Assembly (NCBI GenBank): GCA_002701395.1
Contig: NZVC01000008.1
Location: 47,393 to 111,392, forward strand
Source of the DNA: Maritimibacter sp.
Lineage (GTDB): Bacteria > Pseudomonadota > Alphaproteobacteria > Rhodobacterales > Rhodobacteraceae
Length of the DNA stretch: 64,000 nucleotides
Direction of reading: 5' to 3'
This document shows, piece after piece, positions 8,570 to 17,543 of this stretch. The translations under genes and the position numbers were made by a program. The notes below the pieces were generated by a model. That model had not been told where the DNA came from, did not search any database, and saw nothing but the letters and a program-made list of their open reading frames with translations. The first letter of the stretch is position 1; each line of letters starts with the position of its first letter.

Positions 8570-9775
8570 ATGGACGATATCGTTGTGATCGGGGCCGGGC
8601 AGGCCGGTGCGTCGCTGGTGGCGAAGCTGCGCAAGCTGGGGTTCGAGGGTAAGATCACCCTGATCGGCGAGGAACCCGCGCTTCCTTACGAACGCCCGCC
8701 GCTGTCGAAGGCCTATCTGATGGGCGATGTGGGGCAGGAACGGTTGTACCTGCGGCCCGCCAGTTTCTATCAGGAAAACAACATCGAAGTGATCACCGGC
8801 CAGCCTGTCGACATGATCGACCGGGGTGGCAAGGAAGTGATCCTTGGCGACCGTCGCATTCCCTATGACAAGCTGGCCCTGACCACCGGATCGATCCCGC
8901 GCAAGCTGCCCGCCGCGATTGGCGGCGACCTGCCGGGCGTGTTCACCGTCCGCACCCTTGCCGACGTCGACGCGATGGAACCGCTGTTCCGCGAAGGCAA
9001 ACGCGCGCTGGTCGTGGGCGGTGGGTACATCGGGCTGGAAGCGGCCGCCGTTGCCCACAAGTCGGGCATGGAGGTCACCGTGGTCGAGATGGCCGACCGC
9101 ATCCTGCAGCGCGTCGCCTCGCCCGAGACGTCGGACTATTTCCGTGCGCTGCACACCGAGAAGGGCGTCGACATCCGCGAAGGCACCGGCCTGCAGAAGC
9201 TGGTCGGCGATGATCACGTCACCGGCGCGGTTCTCAGCCACGGCGAGGAACTGCCGGTGGACGTGGTGATCGTGGGGATCGGCATCGCACCGGCCATCGC
9301 GCTGGCCGAAGCCTGCGAACTGGTGATCGAGAACGGCATCCGCACCGACGCGCAGGGCCGCACCTCGGACGAGGATATCTGGTCCGCCGGCGATTGCGCG
9401 TCGTTCCCCTACAAGGGCGGGCGCATCCGGCTGGAATCGGTGCAGAACGCCATCGACCAAGCGGAATGCGTGGCCGAAAACATGCTGGGCGCGGGCAAGG
9501 AATACGTGCCCTATCCGTGGTTCTGGTCCGACCAGTACGATTGCAAGCTGCAGATCGCGGGCCTGTCGACCGGGTACGACCGGATCGTCACGCGCGGTTC
9601 GGGCTGGGCGACGTCGTTCTGGTACTTCAAGGGCGACCAGTTCCTTGCCGTCGATTCGATGAACGACGCGCGCAGCTACATGGTGGGCAAGCGCCTGCTG
9701 GAGATGGGCAAGAACCCCGACCCCGAGGCGATCGCCAACCCCGAGACCGAGCTGAAGACTCTGTTGAAGGCCTGA
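8570..9775 (+). CDS. FAD-dependent ferredoxin/rubredoxin reductase
   Basis: The 401-residue flavoprotein has an FAD dinucleotide fold at the N-terminus (VVIGAGQAG), the YERPPLSK segment typical of putidaredoxin/rubredoxin reductases, a second NAD fold (VVGGGYIGLEAA, about 145), the late IWSAGDCA FAD motif, and a C-terminal reductase domain (YPWFWSDQYD). It should pass NADH electrons to a 2Fe-2S ferredoxin, for example for a P450 or dioxygenase. No ferredoxin or P450 gene is adjacent, so the partner lies elsewhere. GGGAGAAG before ATG 8570 fixes the start. rsmD begins one base after its stop. Confidence 0.92.
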   Translation: MDDIVVIGAGQAGASLVAKLRKLGFEGKITLIGEEPALPYERPPLSKAYLMGDVGQERLYLRPASFYQENNIEVITGQPVDMIDRGGKEVILGDRRIPYDKLALTTGSIPRKLPAAIGGDLPGVFTVRTLADVDAMEPLFREGKRALVVGGGYIGLEAAAVAHKSGMEVTVVEMADRILQRVASPETSDYFRALHTEKGVDIREGTGLQKLVGDDHVTGAVLSHGEELPVDVVIVGIGIAPAIALAEACELVIENGIRTDAQGRTSDEDIWSAGDCASFPYKGGRIRLESVQNAIDQAECVAENMLGAGKEYVPYPWFWSDQYDCKLQIAGLSTGYDRIVTRGSGWATSFWYFKGDQFLAVDSMNDARSYMVGKRLLEMGKNPDPEAIANPETELKTLLKA

Positions 9776-9776
9776 C

Positions 9777-10343
9777 ATGCGGATCATCGCGGGGACCATG
9801 CGCGGCCTGCGTCTGGCCTCTGTCGGCAAGGGGGACGCCGGCGCGCACTTGCGTCCCACCACCGACCGCGTCCGCGAGTCCCTATTTAACGTGCTGTCAG
9901 GCGGGCATTTCGGTGACCCGATCGAGGACGCCGTCGTGCTGGACCTGTTCGCCGGAACCGGCGCGCTTGGGCTGGAAGCCCTGTCGCGCGGCGCGGCGCA
10001 TGTCACCTTTGTCGACGATGGCGGTAAGGCTCGGTCGCTGATCCGCGAAAACATCGGCCTGACCCGAAGCTCTGACCGCACCACCCAGATCAAGCGCGAC
10101 GCGACACGGCTTGGTCCGGTCGCGGGCGACGCGGCGACGCTGGTGTTTCTTGACCCGCCCTATGGCAAGGACCTTGGTGCGCGGGCGCTGGCCGCCGCCG
10201 TGGCAGGCGGCTGGATCGCGCCCGGCGCCCTGATCGTCTGGGAGGAAAGCGCGCCACAGGCGGCGCCGGAGGGCTTCGACCTGCTCGACACCCGGCGGTA
10301 CGGTGATACACACGTGACGTTTCTGGAACGGTCGAAAGACTGA
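9777..10343 (+). CDS. rsmD: 16S rRNA (guanine(966)-N2)-methyltransferase
   Basis: The 188-residue RsmD methylates G966 of 16S rRNA using S-adenosylmethionine during small-subunit assembly. Family markers are the opening MRIIAGTMRGLRL, the RPTTDRVRESLFN segment (27-38), the SAM-binding motif LDLFAGTGALGLE (56-68) and the catalytic DPPYG (126-130). Length is normal. It follows the reductase gene with a one-base gap, so the two are probably cotranscribed, although their functions are unrelated. Confidence 0.95.
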   Translation: MRIIAGTMRGLRLASVGKGDAGAHLRPTTDRVRESLFNVLSGGHFGDPIEDAVVLDLFAGTGALGLEALSRGAAHVTFVDDGGKARSLIRENIGLTRSSDRTTQIKRDATRLGPVAGDAATLVFLDPPYGKDLGARALAAAVAGGWIAPGALIVWEESAPQAAPEGFDLLDTRRYGDTHVTFLERSKD

Positions 10344-10377
10344 CGCTTTCATTCAATTCCCAACCGACAGGCATCTC

Positions 10378-11025
10378 ATGCGCCCTTCCCTGGTAATCTT
10401 CGACTGCGACGGTGTTCTGGTGGACAGCGAGCCGATCACCAACCGCCTGCTGCGCGAGGATCTTGCCGCCCGGGGGCTGGACCTGACGCTGGAGCGCATC
10501 GAAGAGATCTTCGTCGGCGGCACGATGGCGACCGTGTTCGAGAATGCGCGCGCGCTGGGGGCCGACCTGCCCGATGACTGGGTCGATTGGTTCTATGAAC
10601 AGATGTACGCCGAACTCGCCAAGGGCACGCCGCTGATCGAGGGCATCGAAGACGTGCTGGACCAACTGGACGCGGCGGGGATTCCTTATGCCGTCGGATC
10701 GAACGGGTCGCTTCGCAAGATGTCGATCACGCTGGGCAGCCACCCGGCGCTTCATGCGCGGCTGAAGGATGCGCTGTACTCGGCCCATGCGCTGGGCGTG
10801 GCCAAGCCCGATCCCGAGTTGTACCTGAAACCCGCCCGCGACGCCGGTATCGCGCCCGAAGCCTGTGCCGTCGTCGACGACAGCGCCACGGGATGCACCG
10901 CGGGGGTGCGCGCCGGGATGCGGACGATGGGCTTCGCCGAACACAACGACGGGGCGCGGCTGAAGGCGGTGGGGGCAGAGCCGTTCCACCGGATGGCCGA
11001 TCTTCCCGGGCTTCTGGGCCTGTGA
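10378..11025 (+). CDS. HAD-IA family hydrolase (beta-phosphoglucomutase/phosphatase-like)
   Basis: The 215-residue protein has motif I FDCDGVLVDSEP with Asp9 and Asp11, an alpha-helical cap after residue 15, GSNGS (motif II), GVAKPDPELY (motif III) and VVDDSATGCTAGVRAG (motif IV). It belongs to the HAD-IA group containing beta-phosphoglucomutase, YieH and phosphoglycolate phosphatase. The true substrate cannot be chosen from sequence. Its TGA overlaps the GTG start of the zinc-ribbon gene, so the pair is probably translationally coupled. Confidence 0.9.
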   Translation: MRPSLVIFDCDGVLVDSEPITNRLLREDLAARGLDLTLERIEEIFVGGTMATVFENARALGADLPDDWVDWFYEQMYAELAKGTPLIEGIEDVLDQLDAAGIPYAVGSNGSLRKMSITLGSHPALHARLKDALYSAHALGVAKPDPELYLKPARDAGIAPEACAVVDDSATGCTAGVRAGMRTMGFAEHNDGARLKAVGAEPFHRMADLPGLLGL

Positions 11026-11375
11026 CCGGACAGGCCGAGCATTTCTGCCCGGCCTGTGGCGCCCCTCAGCGCGCGTTTCTTCGCTATCCTTGGCATGTCT
11101 GCAACGATTGCCGTGAGCGTGTCACCGATGGCGCTGGGCGCGCGCTGGGTTTCGGCAATACCGCCATGTCGGGCGGCTTTGCGTGGTGGGTGGTCGGTGA
11201 AGACGCGCGGACGGAATGCCGGGGCGCGGTCTGTCTTCTGCTGGGTCGCCCGGTGCTGGTGCACGAGGCGCGGTTCGGCGGTGTCGTGGTCGAGCCCGCG
11301 CACAGCGAAGAGCATTGGCCCGACGGCTATTGGAACCTGACCCGCGCAGACCCGATGCCGCCCCGAACGCGATAG
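11022..11375 (+). CDS. Small zinc-ribbon protein of unknown function
   Basis: A GTG start at 11022 gives 117 residues. CPACG at about 9-13 and CNDC at about 29-32 form a likely four-cysteine zinc ribbon. The rest is a compact globular tail with FAWWVVGEDARTEC and an aromatic end (EEHWPDGYWN). The GTGA overlap with the HAD gene implies coupled translation, so the two may act together. I do not recognise a named family. Confidence 0.72.
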   Translation: MTGQAEHFCPACGAPQRAFLRYPWHVCNDCRERVTDGAGRALGFGNTAMSGGFAWWVVGEDARTECRGAVCLLLGRPVLVHEARFGGVVVEPAHSEEHWPDGYWNLTRADPMPPRTR

Positions 11376-11386
11376 CTGCGGCATCG

Positions 11387-12277
11387 TCAGGACAGGTCCG
11401 CGAAGACCTCTTTCAGCCAGTCAAGGAACACCGCCAGCCGCCGCGACACCTGCCGGTCCTGCGGGTGTAGCACGTTCAGCGGCATTGGCGCGGGGGGCAC
11501 GTCGGGCAGCACCTCGACAAGGTCGCCCTGCGCTAGTTCCTGCGCGAAGCGATAGCGCGGTGCCTGAATCAGACCGAAGCCCATGCGCGCCAGATCGGCG
11601 GTGGTGTCGGCGCTGTCCGACGACACCGCGACGGGCAGGGTACGGGTCTGGACCCGGCCGTTCTGCACGAACTCCAGCGGCATCACCTTGCCGGTGCGCG
11701 ATGACACGAACCCGACCATCCGGTGCCCGTCCAGCGCGTCGATGCTTTTCGGCATCCCGTGGGTCTGAATATAAGCGGGGCTGGCGCAGGTGATCTCTGG
11801 CAGTTCGCCAAGGCGCCGCATCATCAGGCTGCTGTCCTCGGGCTCGCCCGCGCGCAGGGCGCAGTCGACGCCTTCGCGCACCAGATCGACCAGCCGCTCG
11901 CCTTGACCGAACTGGACCGTGATCCGCGGATGGCGGGTCAGGAAGGCGGGCAGGCGCGGGACGATGAACGTGCGTGTCAGCAGGCCCGGCGCGTCGATCC
12001 GAAGGTGGCCGGACGGACTGTCCGCGCTGAACGCGCTGTGGGCGGCCTCGATCTCGGACAGGATGGCACGGACACGGGCGTGATATTCCTCGCCGTCCGG
12101 TGTGGGGCTGACGTGGCGGGTGGTGCGGGCCAGCAGGCGAACGCCCAGTTCCTGTTCCAGTGCCTTGATCGCCTGCGTGGCGGTAGACCGCGCCATGCCA
12201 AGCTCGGCCGCGGCTTTGACGAAGCTTCCGCCTTCGACGATCCGGGCAAAGAGTTGCATCCTGTCGATCCGGTCCAT
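11387..12277 (-). CDS. LysR-family regulator (CrgA/DmlR-like)
   Basis: The 296-residue protein has the LysR winged helix at residues 1-60, including GGSFVKAAAELGMARSTATQAIKALE, and a periplasmic-binding-protein-like effector domain with the CrgA-type segment TRTFIVPRLPAFLTRHP. It lies divergent from an SDR gene across 105 bp that contains an inverted repeat. This is the classic layout for a LysR regulator controlling the neighbouring gene. The effector is unknown. It converges with the zinc-ribbon gene, with only 11 bp between the stops. Confidence 0.93.
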   Translation of the reverse strand: MDRIDRMQLFARIVEGGSFVKAAAELGMARSTATQAIKALEQELGVRLLARTTRHVSPTPDGEEYHARVRAILSEIEAAHSAFSADSPSGHLRIDAPGLLTRTFIVPRLPAFLTRHPRITVQFGQGERLVDLVREGVDCALRAGEPEDSSLMMRRLGELPEITCASPAYIQTHGMPKSIDALDGHRMVGFVSSRTGKVMPLEFVQNGRVQTRTLPVAVSSDSADTTADLARMGFGLIQAPRYRFAQELAQGDLVEVLPDVPPAPMPLNVLHPQDRQVSRRLAVFLDWLKEVFADLS

Positions 12278-12312
12278 CGAAGATTATTAGCTGACCGCGA
12301 ATTGTCATGTCA

Positions 12313-12326
12313 AATCGCGTGCGATT
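12313..12326. promoter_or_regulatory. Candidate LysR operator in the divergent gap
   Basis: AATCGC-GT-GCGATT is a perfect inverted repeat midway between the LysR start (12277) and the SDR start (12383). Location suits a LysR regulatory site, but it lacks the standard T-N11-A spacing, so assignment is tentative. Confidence 0.4.
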
Positions 12327-12382
12327 GTTTGCCGGTCGGCGCCGTTTACATCGGCTGCATCATGCCAAGAAGGATGCAGACA

Positions 12383-13117
12383 ATGACCATCACCCGCACA
12401 GCAATCGTGACAGGTGCCTCTCGGGGGATCGGCGCGGAAATCGCACGTACCCTTGCCGCAGACGGATGGGCCGTCGCGGTGAACTATGCCCGGAACGCCA
12501 CGGCGGCCGAGGCGGTCGTGGCAGACATCAACGACGGTGGCGGACGCGCCGTCGCGGTTAGGGCGGACCTGTCACAGGCGGCCGGTGCGGCGGCGCTGTT
12601 CGATGATGCCGAGGCGGCGCTGGGCCCGGCGGGCGGGCTTGTGAACAACGCGGGCGTTATGTCACTGAACCGCGTTTCAGAGACGGATAACGCGTCGCTG
12701 GACGCGCATATCGCCACCAACCTCGCGGGGCCCTTCCGGCTGATGCGGGAAGCGGCGCGGCGGATGCCGGACGGGGGCCGGATCGTGAACCTGTCGTCCA
12801 GCGTCGTCGGCCTGTACCAGCCCGGCTACGCCGCCTATGCCGCGACCAAGGCGGGGATCGAGGCTGTGACGAAGATCCTGTCGAAGGAACTGGGGCCGCG
12901 CGGGATCACCGTGAATGCAGTGGCGCCCGGTCCGGTTGCCACCGACCTGTTCATGGACGGCAAAAGCGAAGAGACCGTGGACCGGATCCGCAGCATGATC
13001 CCGCTTGGCCGACTGGGAGAACCCGCAGACATCGCAAGGGTGGTCCGGTTTCTGATCAGCGAAGAGGGTGGGTGGATCAACGGTCAGACGCTGCGCGCCA
13101 ATGGCGGAGTTGTCTGA
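12383..13117 (+). CDS. Short-chain dehydrogenase/reductase (3-oxoacyl-ACP reductase-like)
   Basis: The 244-residue classical SDR has TGASRGIG at 10-17 for cofactor binding, NNAG at 88-91, a serine in NLSSSVVG (about 138-140) and the catalytic YAATK with Tyr152 and Lys156. The NYARN stretch after the second strand suggests NADPH preference. It resembles FabG paralogs and glucose-dehydrogenase-like SDRs that reduce small carbonyl compounds. ATG 12383 is favoured over in-frame ATGs at 12362 and 12374 because AGAAGGA lies eight bases upstream. It is probably controlled by the divergent LysR gene. Confidence 0.92.
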   Translation: MTITRTAIVTGASRGIGAEIARTLAADGWAVAVNYARNATAAEAVVADINDGGGRAVAVRADLSQAAGAAALFDDAEAALGPAGGLVNNAGVMSLNRVSETDNASLDAHIATNLAGPFRLMREAARRMPDGGRIVNLSSSVVGLYQPGYAAYAATKAGIEAVTKILSKELGPRGITVNAVAPGPVATDLFMDGKSEETVDRIRSMIPLGRLGEPADIARVVRFLISEEGGWINGQTLRANGGVV

Positions 13118-13130
13118 CCGTGCGGGGCAT

Positions 13131-13155
13131 GGCCGGCGCTGAAACGCGCCGGGCC
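13131..13155. terminator. GC-rich hairpin between convergent SDR and map genes
   Basis: GGCCGGCGC and GCGCCGGGCC can pair with one bulged G across a short loop. It fills the 42-bp gap between the convergent stops and has no T tract, so a termination role is only possible. Confidence 0.3.
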
Positions 13156-13159
13156 TAGG

Positions 13160-13987
13160 CTATTGCTGGTAGGTCGGGTGGAACAGGCCACCCGGCGACA
13201 GCGTGAAGATCTCGACCCCGTCCGCCGTGACGCCCACCGAATGCTCGAACTGCGCCGACAGGCTTTTGTCGCGGGTCACCGCTGTCCAGTCGTCGCCCAG
13301 CACCTTGGTCTCGGGGCGGCCAAGGTTCACCATCGGTTCGATGGTGAAGAACATGCCTTCCTCCAGCACCGGGCCGGTGCCGGGGCGGCCATAGTGCAGG
13401 ACGTTCGGCGGCGCGTGGAACACGCGGCCAAGGCCGTGCCCGCAGAAATCGCGGACCACCGACATGCGGTTCGATTCCACGTAGGTCTGGATGGCGTGGC
13501 CGATGTCGCCGAAGGTGTTGCCGGGCTTCACCGCCTCGATGCCGATCATCAGCGAGTCGTGCGTAACCTCGATCAGGCGTTCCGCCTTCCGGGGCAGCTT
13601 GCCCGCGACGTACATGCGGCTGGTGTCGCCGTACCAGCCGTCGACGATCACGGTGACGTCGATGTTCAGGATGTCGCCATCCTTCAGCTTCTTGTCGCTG
13701 GGAATCCCGTGGCAGACGACGTGGTTCACGCTGATGCAGCTGGCGTGCTCGTACCCTTTGTAGCCGATCGTGGCCGAGGTCGACTCGTACACGCCGACCA
13801 GACGAGTGATCTCTGCGTCTATCTCGGCGGTGGTGCGTCCGACTTCGATCATCGGGGCGATGTCGTCCAGAATCTGCGCCGCGACCTTGCCGGCTGCGTG
13901 CATTCCGGCGAAGTCACCGGGTTCGTAAATGCGGATGCCGTCCTTGGTCATCCTGCCGCGGCTGTTGTCGTCCACGCCGTGCCTCAT
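13160..13987 (-). CDS. map: Type I methionine aminopeptidase
   Basis: The 275-residue cytosolic enzyme removes the initiator methionine from nascent proteins. The pita-bread fold signatures are all present: VCHGIPS, the first two aspartate ligands in NIDVTVIVDGWYGDTSR, the His ligand region FCGHGLG, and the two glutamates in TIEPMV and QFEHSVGV. Length suits a type Ia enzyme with a short N-terminal extension. ATG 13987 is used. A start twelve codons downstream (MTKDGIRI) is also possible, while the ATG at 14029 is unlikely. Confidence 0.95.
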   Translation of the reverse strand: MRHGVDDNSRGRMTKDGIRIYEPGDFAGMHAAGKVAAQILDDIAPMIEVGRTTAEIDAEITRLVGVYESTSATIGYKGYEHASCISVNHVVCHGIPSDKKLKDGDILNIDVTVIVDGWYGDTSRMYVAGKLPRKAERLIEVTHDSLMIGIEAVKPGNTFGDIGHAIQTYVESNRMSVVRDFCGHGLGRVFHAPPNVLHYGRPGTGPVLEEGMFFTIEPMVNLGRPETKVLGDDWTAVTRDKSLSAQFEHSVGVTADGVEIFTLSPGGLFHPTYQQ

Positions 13988-14111
13988 TCCTTGATACTGT
14001 CCCGCTACATAATCCAGCCGGGCCCGCAAAACCAGAGGCGGGCCGCGTTTGCGTGTCCGGCGACCCGTGCTAGGCTTGGTCTATTGTTCATCTGCATTCC
14101 GGATTCCGTTC

Positions 14112-14738
14112 ATGATCAAAGCCGTTTCCGCCTGTCTTGCCGCCCTGCTTCTGGCCGCGCCCGCTGTTGCCGATCCCTGCCTTGAAGAGATTGCCGCGCT
14201 GTTCGACGACGGCGGCGCGATGGACCCGTTCGCCCGCCCGCCGCTGCACCAGTTCACGCAGGAATACGATACCGACGGCAATCCGACCCGCCTGAACGAG
14301 GCGCTGTTCGACGGGCCGCTGAAGACGATCGCCGGGGTCGCGGCAGAGAACCACTTTACGATGGCGATCGACCGGGACCTGTGGAACGGCCCGTCGCTGG
14401 ACGGTCCGTGGACCGGCGTCGATTACCAGTTCCCCCAAGGCCGCGAAGAGCAGATGCGCGCGGCGTTGGCGCAGAACCGGGCCAACCTGACCGACACCGC
14501 CTGCCACGGCACGGAAGACGGCCTGCTGCACTACACGTGGCGGACGCAGACCGACAAGGACGCGACCGGCATGTTCTATGGCGGGCTTACCGATGCGTGG
14601 GTCGACCCGGACACCGGGCTGATGATGCGGATGGAGATGACCGAGTTCGTGAACTCGTGGACCGAGGGCACGGACATGGCGCGGCATGAAGTCCGGTTCG
14701 AATACGACCCGTCGATTTCGGTCACGGCACCAGAGTAG
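14112..14738 (+). CDS. Secreted protein of unknown function
   Basis: The 208-residue product begins with a clear signal peptide (MIKAVSACLAALLLAAP, cleavage after AVA about residue 20). The mature part is acidic, with two cysteines (about 23 and 138) that could form a disulfide in the periplasm. It is rich in DG and aromatic residues (HYTWRTQTD, MFYGGLTDAW), suggesting a beta-rich lipocalin-like or LolA-like barrel, but no family is recognised. It overlaps the convergent sfsA gene by 17 bp. Confidence 0.75.
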   Translation: MIKAVSACLAALLLAAPAVADPCLEEIAALFDDGGAMDPFARPPLHQFTQEYDTDGNPTRLNEALFDGPLKTIAGVAAENHFTMAIDRDLWNGPSLDGPWTGVDYQFPQGREEQMRAALAQNRANLTDTACHGTEDGLLHYTWRTQTDKDATGMFYGGLTDAWVDPDTGLMMRMEMTEFVNSWTEGTDMARHEVRFEYDPSISVTAPE

Positions 14739-15435
14739 ACACCGGCAGTTCCGGCCCCAGCGTGACGCCCTTTGGGGTGATGCCGCAGGCATGAGCGAGG
14801 ATGCCGACTCCCGCCGTTTCGGCATCGCGCAGGGCCTGTCCATAGGCCGGGTCGATGTCGTGGGCGATGCGGACCATTTGCGCATCGGTCCGTTGGACAA
14901 GGAACAGCGCGTAGGCGCGGTGCCCCTCGGCCACCATCGCCGCCAGTTCCGCCATGTGCCGCGCGCCGCGCGTGGTCTTTGCGTCGGGAAACTCCGCGAC
15001 GCCGGGCTGGCGCAACAGGGTGACCGACTTCACCTCGACATAGGCGTCGGGCAGCCCGTTGGCGGACAACAGGAAATCGACGCGGCTTTTCTCGCCGTAC
15101 TTCACTTCGGGGCGCACCTGGTCATAGGCGGCAAGCCCCGGCACGGCGCGGGCGATCAGCGCGTCCTTCAGCATCCGGTTCGGCACGGCGGTGTCGATTC
15201 CGGTGAAATCGCCGGTGTCGTGTTCCACCAGCCGCCAGCCGTATTTCAGTTTCTTCTTCGGGTCGTCGTTCGGCTCTAGCCAGATCCGCATCCCGGGGTC
15301 TGCCAGCCCCATCATGCTTCCGGGGTTGGGGCAGTGCGCGGTGACCTCTGTTCCGTCCTCCAGTCGCACGTCGGCGAGGAACCGTTTGTAGCGGCGGATC
15401 AGGCGGGCGGGGACGAGAGGGGTGGCGAACTGCAT
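14722..15435 (-). CDS. sfsA: SfsA, sugar fermentation stimulation family protein
   Basis: The 237-residue protein matches SfsA throughout: LVPARLIRRYKRFLADV at the N-terminus (OB-like region), CPNPGSM (about 35), and the nuclease-like core with VDFLL, YVEVKSVTL and FPDAKTTRGARH. The E-K pair in that core is that of a restriction-endonuclease-like fold. SfsA was first linked to maltose genes in E. coli, but its biochemical role remains uncertain, with DNA or nucleic acid binding suggested. The gene ends inside the convergent secreted-protein gene. Confidence 0.93.
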   Translation of the reverse strand: MQFATPLVPARLIRRYKRFLADVRLEDGTEVTAHCPNPGSMMGLADPGMRIWLEPNDDPKKKLKYGWRLVEHDTGDFTGIDTAVPNRMLKDALIARAVPGLAAYDQVRPEVKYGEKSRVDFLLSANGLPDAYVEVKSVTLLRQPGVAEFPDAKTTRGARHMAELAAMVAEGHRAYALFLVQRTDAQMVRIAHDIDPAYGQALRDAETAGVGILAHACGITPKGVTLGPELPVSTLVP

Positions 15436-15492
15436 GGGAACCGACTTACACGGTAGAACGAATTCCGCCACACGAATCCGAGAGAACCCGCC

Positions 15493-16224
15493 ATGCCCAA
15501 TCCCACCGCCGCCATGCTTGTCATCGGGGACGAGATCCTGTCGGGCCGCACCCGCGACGCGAACTCGAACCACCTTGCGATCCAGCTGACCGAAGCCGGG
15601 ATCGACCTGCGCGAGGTCCGGTTCGTGTCGGACGATCACGCGGCCATCGTTGCGGCGGTACAGGCGCTGTCCAAGGCCTATGACACGGTGTTCACCTCGG
15701 GTGGCATCGGGCCGACGCATGACGACATCACCGCCGACGCGATCGCGGATGCTTTCGGGGCATCCATCGACGTGCGGGACGACGCGCGGGCGATCCTGCA
15801 GGCGCACTACGACCGCAGCGGGACCGAGATGAACGAGGCCCGCCTGCGGATGGCGCGGATTCCCGATGGCGCGACACTGATCGATAACCCCGTGTCCGCC
15901 GCGCCGGGGTTCACGCTGGGCAACGTGCATGTGATGGCGGGTGTGCCGACGATCTTTAACGCGATGGTAGAGACCATTCTGCCGACCCTGACCGGCGGCG
16001 CACCGGTGGTGTCGCGCAGTGTGCGGGTGGACCGGGGCGAAGGCGACGTCGCTGCCGAACTGTCCGCGCTGGCCAAGGCCAACCCCGAGTTGTCGTTCGG
16101 ATCCTATCCGTTCAGCCGCGATGGCAAGTACGGCACCAATCTTGTCGTGCGCGGGCAGGATGCCGACGCCGTCGAGGCGGCGGCGGCCCAATTGGTGGCG
16201 GCGTTCGGCGGCACCGCGCTGTGA
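15493..16224 (+). CDS. CinA N-terminal-type molybdopterin-binding domain protein
   Basis: The 243-residue cytosolic protein is a stand-alone MoCF/CinA N-terminal domain. It has LVIGDEILSGRTRDANSN at about 9-26, the SGGIGPTHDD motif near 73-82, and the late GVPTIFNAM segment. The C-terminal PncC-type nicotinamide-nucleotide amidase domain of full CinA is absent. Such short forms are common in alphaproteobacteria and may act as COG1058 ADP-ribose pyrophosphatases; this is family inference. The TGA overlaps the GTG start of the GNAT gene. Confidence 0.9.
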   Translation: MPNPTAAMLVIGDEILSGRTRDANSNHLAIQLTEAGIDLREVRFVSDDHAAIVAAVQALSKAYDTVFTSGGIGPTHDDITADAIADAFGASIDVRDDARAILQAHYDRSGTEMNEARLRMARIPDGATLIDNPVSAAPGFTLGNVHVMAGVPTIFNAMVETILPTLTGGAPVVSRSVRVDRGEGDVAAELSALAKANPELSFGSYPFSRDGKYGTNLVVRGQDADAVEAAAAQLVAAFGGTAL

Positions 16225-16940
16225 CGCTTCCGTCCGGCGCCGATCTGTACCCCGTGGTCGAGGCGACGTGGTCCCCGGTGCGGGCGTTCCGCGTCGGGCC
16301 GTGGATGATCCGCGACGGGCAGGGCGGCGGCAGCCGGGTATCCGCCGCGACGGCCGTCGATGCGGTCTCGCGTGCGGATCTCGCGGTGGCCGAGGCGGCG
16401 ATGGAAGACCTTGGCCAGCAGTCCCTGTTCATGATCCGCGACGGCGATGATGCGCTGGACGAGATGTTGGACGGGCAGGGCTATGCGGTGAAAGACCCGG
16501 TGGCGCTTTACGCGGTCGACGTGGCGCGGCTGACGGATGAACCGCTGCCCCCGGTGTCGGCCATGCCGGCGTGGCCGCCGCTGGCGATCATGGCCGAAAT
16601 CTGGAGATCCGGCGGGATCGGACCGGCGCGGCTGGCGGTTATGGAGCGTGTGAAATGCCCAAAAACCGGGCTTTTGGGTCGAATCCAGGATCAACCGGCG
16701 GCCTCTGCCTTTGTTGCCTGTGACGGGAAAGTCGCGATGATCCACGCGCTAGAGGTGGTTCCGGCGCTTCGGCGACTGGGCGTCGCGCGCAACATGATGA
16801 GGGCTGCCGCGATCTGGGCACAAAATCATGGTGCGACCACACTTGCACTAGCGGTAACCCGCTCAAATGTCTCGGCAAATGCTCTGTATTCTTCACTCGG
16901 CATGACGGTTGTCGGATACTACCACTACCGAATAAAATAA
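16221..16940 (+). CDS. GNAT-family N-acetyltransferase
   Basis: A GTG start in a GTGA overlap with the CinA-like gene gives 239 residues. The C-terminal half carries the acetyl-CoA site: a strand ending AMIHALEVVPALRRLGVARNM, then an R-G-like turn, then a late SANALYSSLGM segment typical of GNAT enzymes. The first ~120 residues are poorly conserved and could bind substrate. The acceptor is unknown. It leads directly to the AhpD-like gene 27 bp downstream. Confidence 0.85.
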   Translation: MTLPSGADLYPVVEATWSPVRAFRVGPWMIRDGQGGGSRVSAATAVDAVSRADLAVAEAAMEDLGQQSLFMIRDGDDALDEMLDGQGYAVKDPVALYAVDVARLTDEPLPPVSAMPAWPPLAIMAEIWRSGGIGPARLAVMERVKCPKTGLLGRIQDQPAASAFVACDGKVAMIHALEVVPALRRLGVARNMMRAAAIWAQNHGATTLALAVTRSNVSANALYSSLGMTVVGYYHYRIK

Positions 16941-16967
16941 GCCCGGGACACGGGTTACGGAGCAGAA

Positions 16968-17543
16968 GTGGCACAGTCCGACGAGCAAATTCATGCGCTT
17001 GACCTTCCTATGGTCGATCCGCTTCCTGACGCGACGCGAAAATATTTCGACGTCTGTCAGGACAAGCTTGGCATGGTGCCGAATGTCCTGAAGGCCTACG
17101 CCTTCGACATCGACAAGCTCAACGCGTTTACCGCGATGTACAACGACCTGATGCTTGGAGACAGCGGCCTGTCCAAGCTGGAACGCGAGATGATCGCGGT
17201 GGTCGTCAGTTCAATCAACAAGTGCTGGTATTGCCTTGTCGCACACGGTGCGGCGGTTCGTCAGGTATCTGGCGATCCGGTGCTGGGCGAGCGGATGGCG
17301 TTCAACTGGCGCACGGCGAAGCTGGACGACCGGCAACGTGCGATGCTGCTGTTCGCGGAAAAGCTGACGACGGAAAGCCACAAGACCGAAGACTCTGACC
17401 GGCAGGCGCTGCGCGACGTTGGGTTCACGGATCGGGACATTTTCGACATCGCCAGTGTCGCCGCCTTCTACAACATGACGAACCGCGTCGCCTCGGGTAT
17501 CGGGATGGTGCCGAACGAAGATTATCACGGGTCGTTCCGGTGA
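16968..17543 (+). CDS. AhpD-like peroxidase-related enzyme (carboxymuconolactone decarboxylase fold)
   Basis: A GTG start gives 191 residues. The AhpD active site appears as CWYCLVAHG with Cys86, Cys89 and His93, inside a helical CMD-fold domain. It resembles the uncharacterised peroxidase-related (TIGR01926) group rather than true decarboxylases. A disulfide reductase or peroxidase role in the cytosol is likely, but the partner is unknown. Its stop overlaps the GTG start of the OmpA-family gene, so translation is probably coupled. Confidence 0.9.
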   Translation: MAQSDEQIHALDLPMVDPLPDATRKYFDVCQDKLGMVPNVLKAYAFDIDKLNAFTAMYNDLMLGDSGLSKLEREMIAVVVSSINKCWYCLVAHGAAVRQVSGDPVLGERMAFNWRTAKLDDRQRAMLLFAEKLTTESHKTEDSDRQALRDVGFTDRDIFDIASVAAFYNMTNRVASGIGMVPNEDYHGSFR

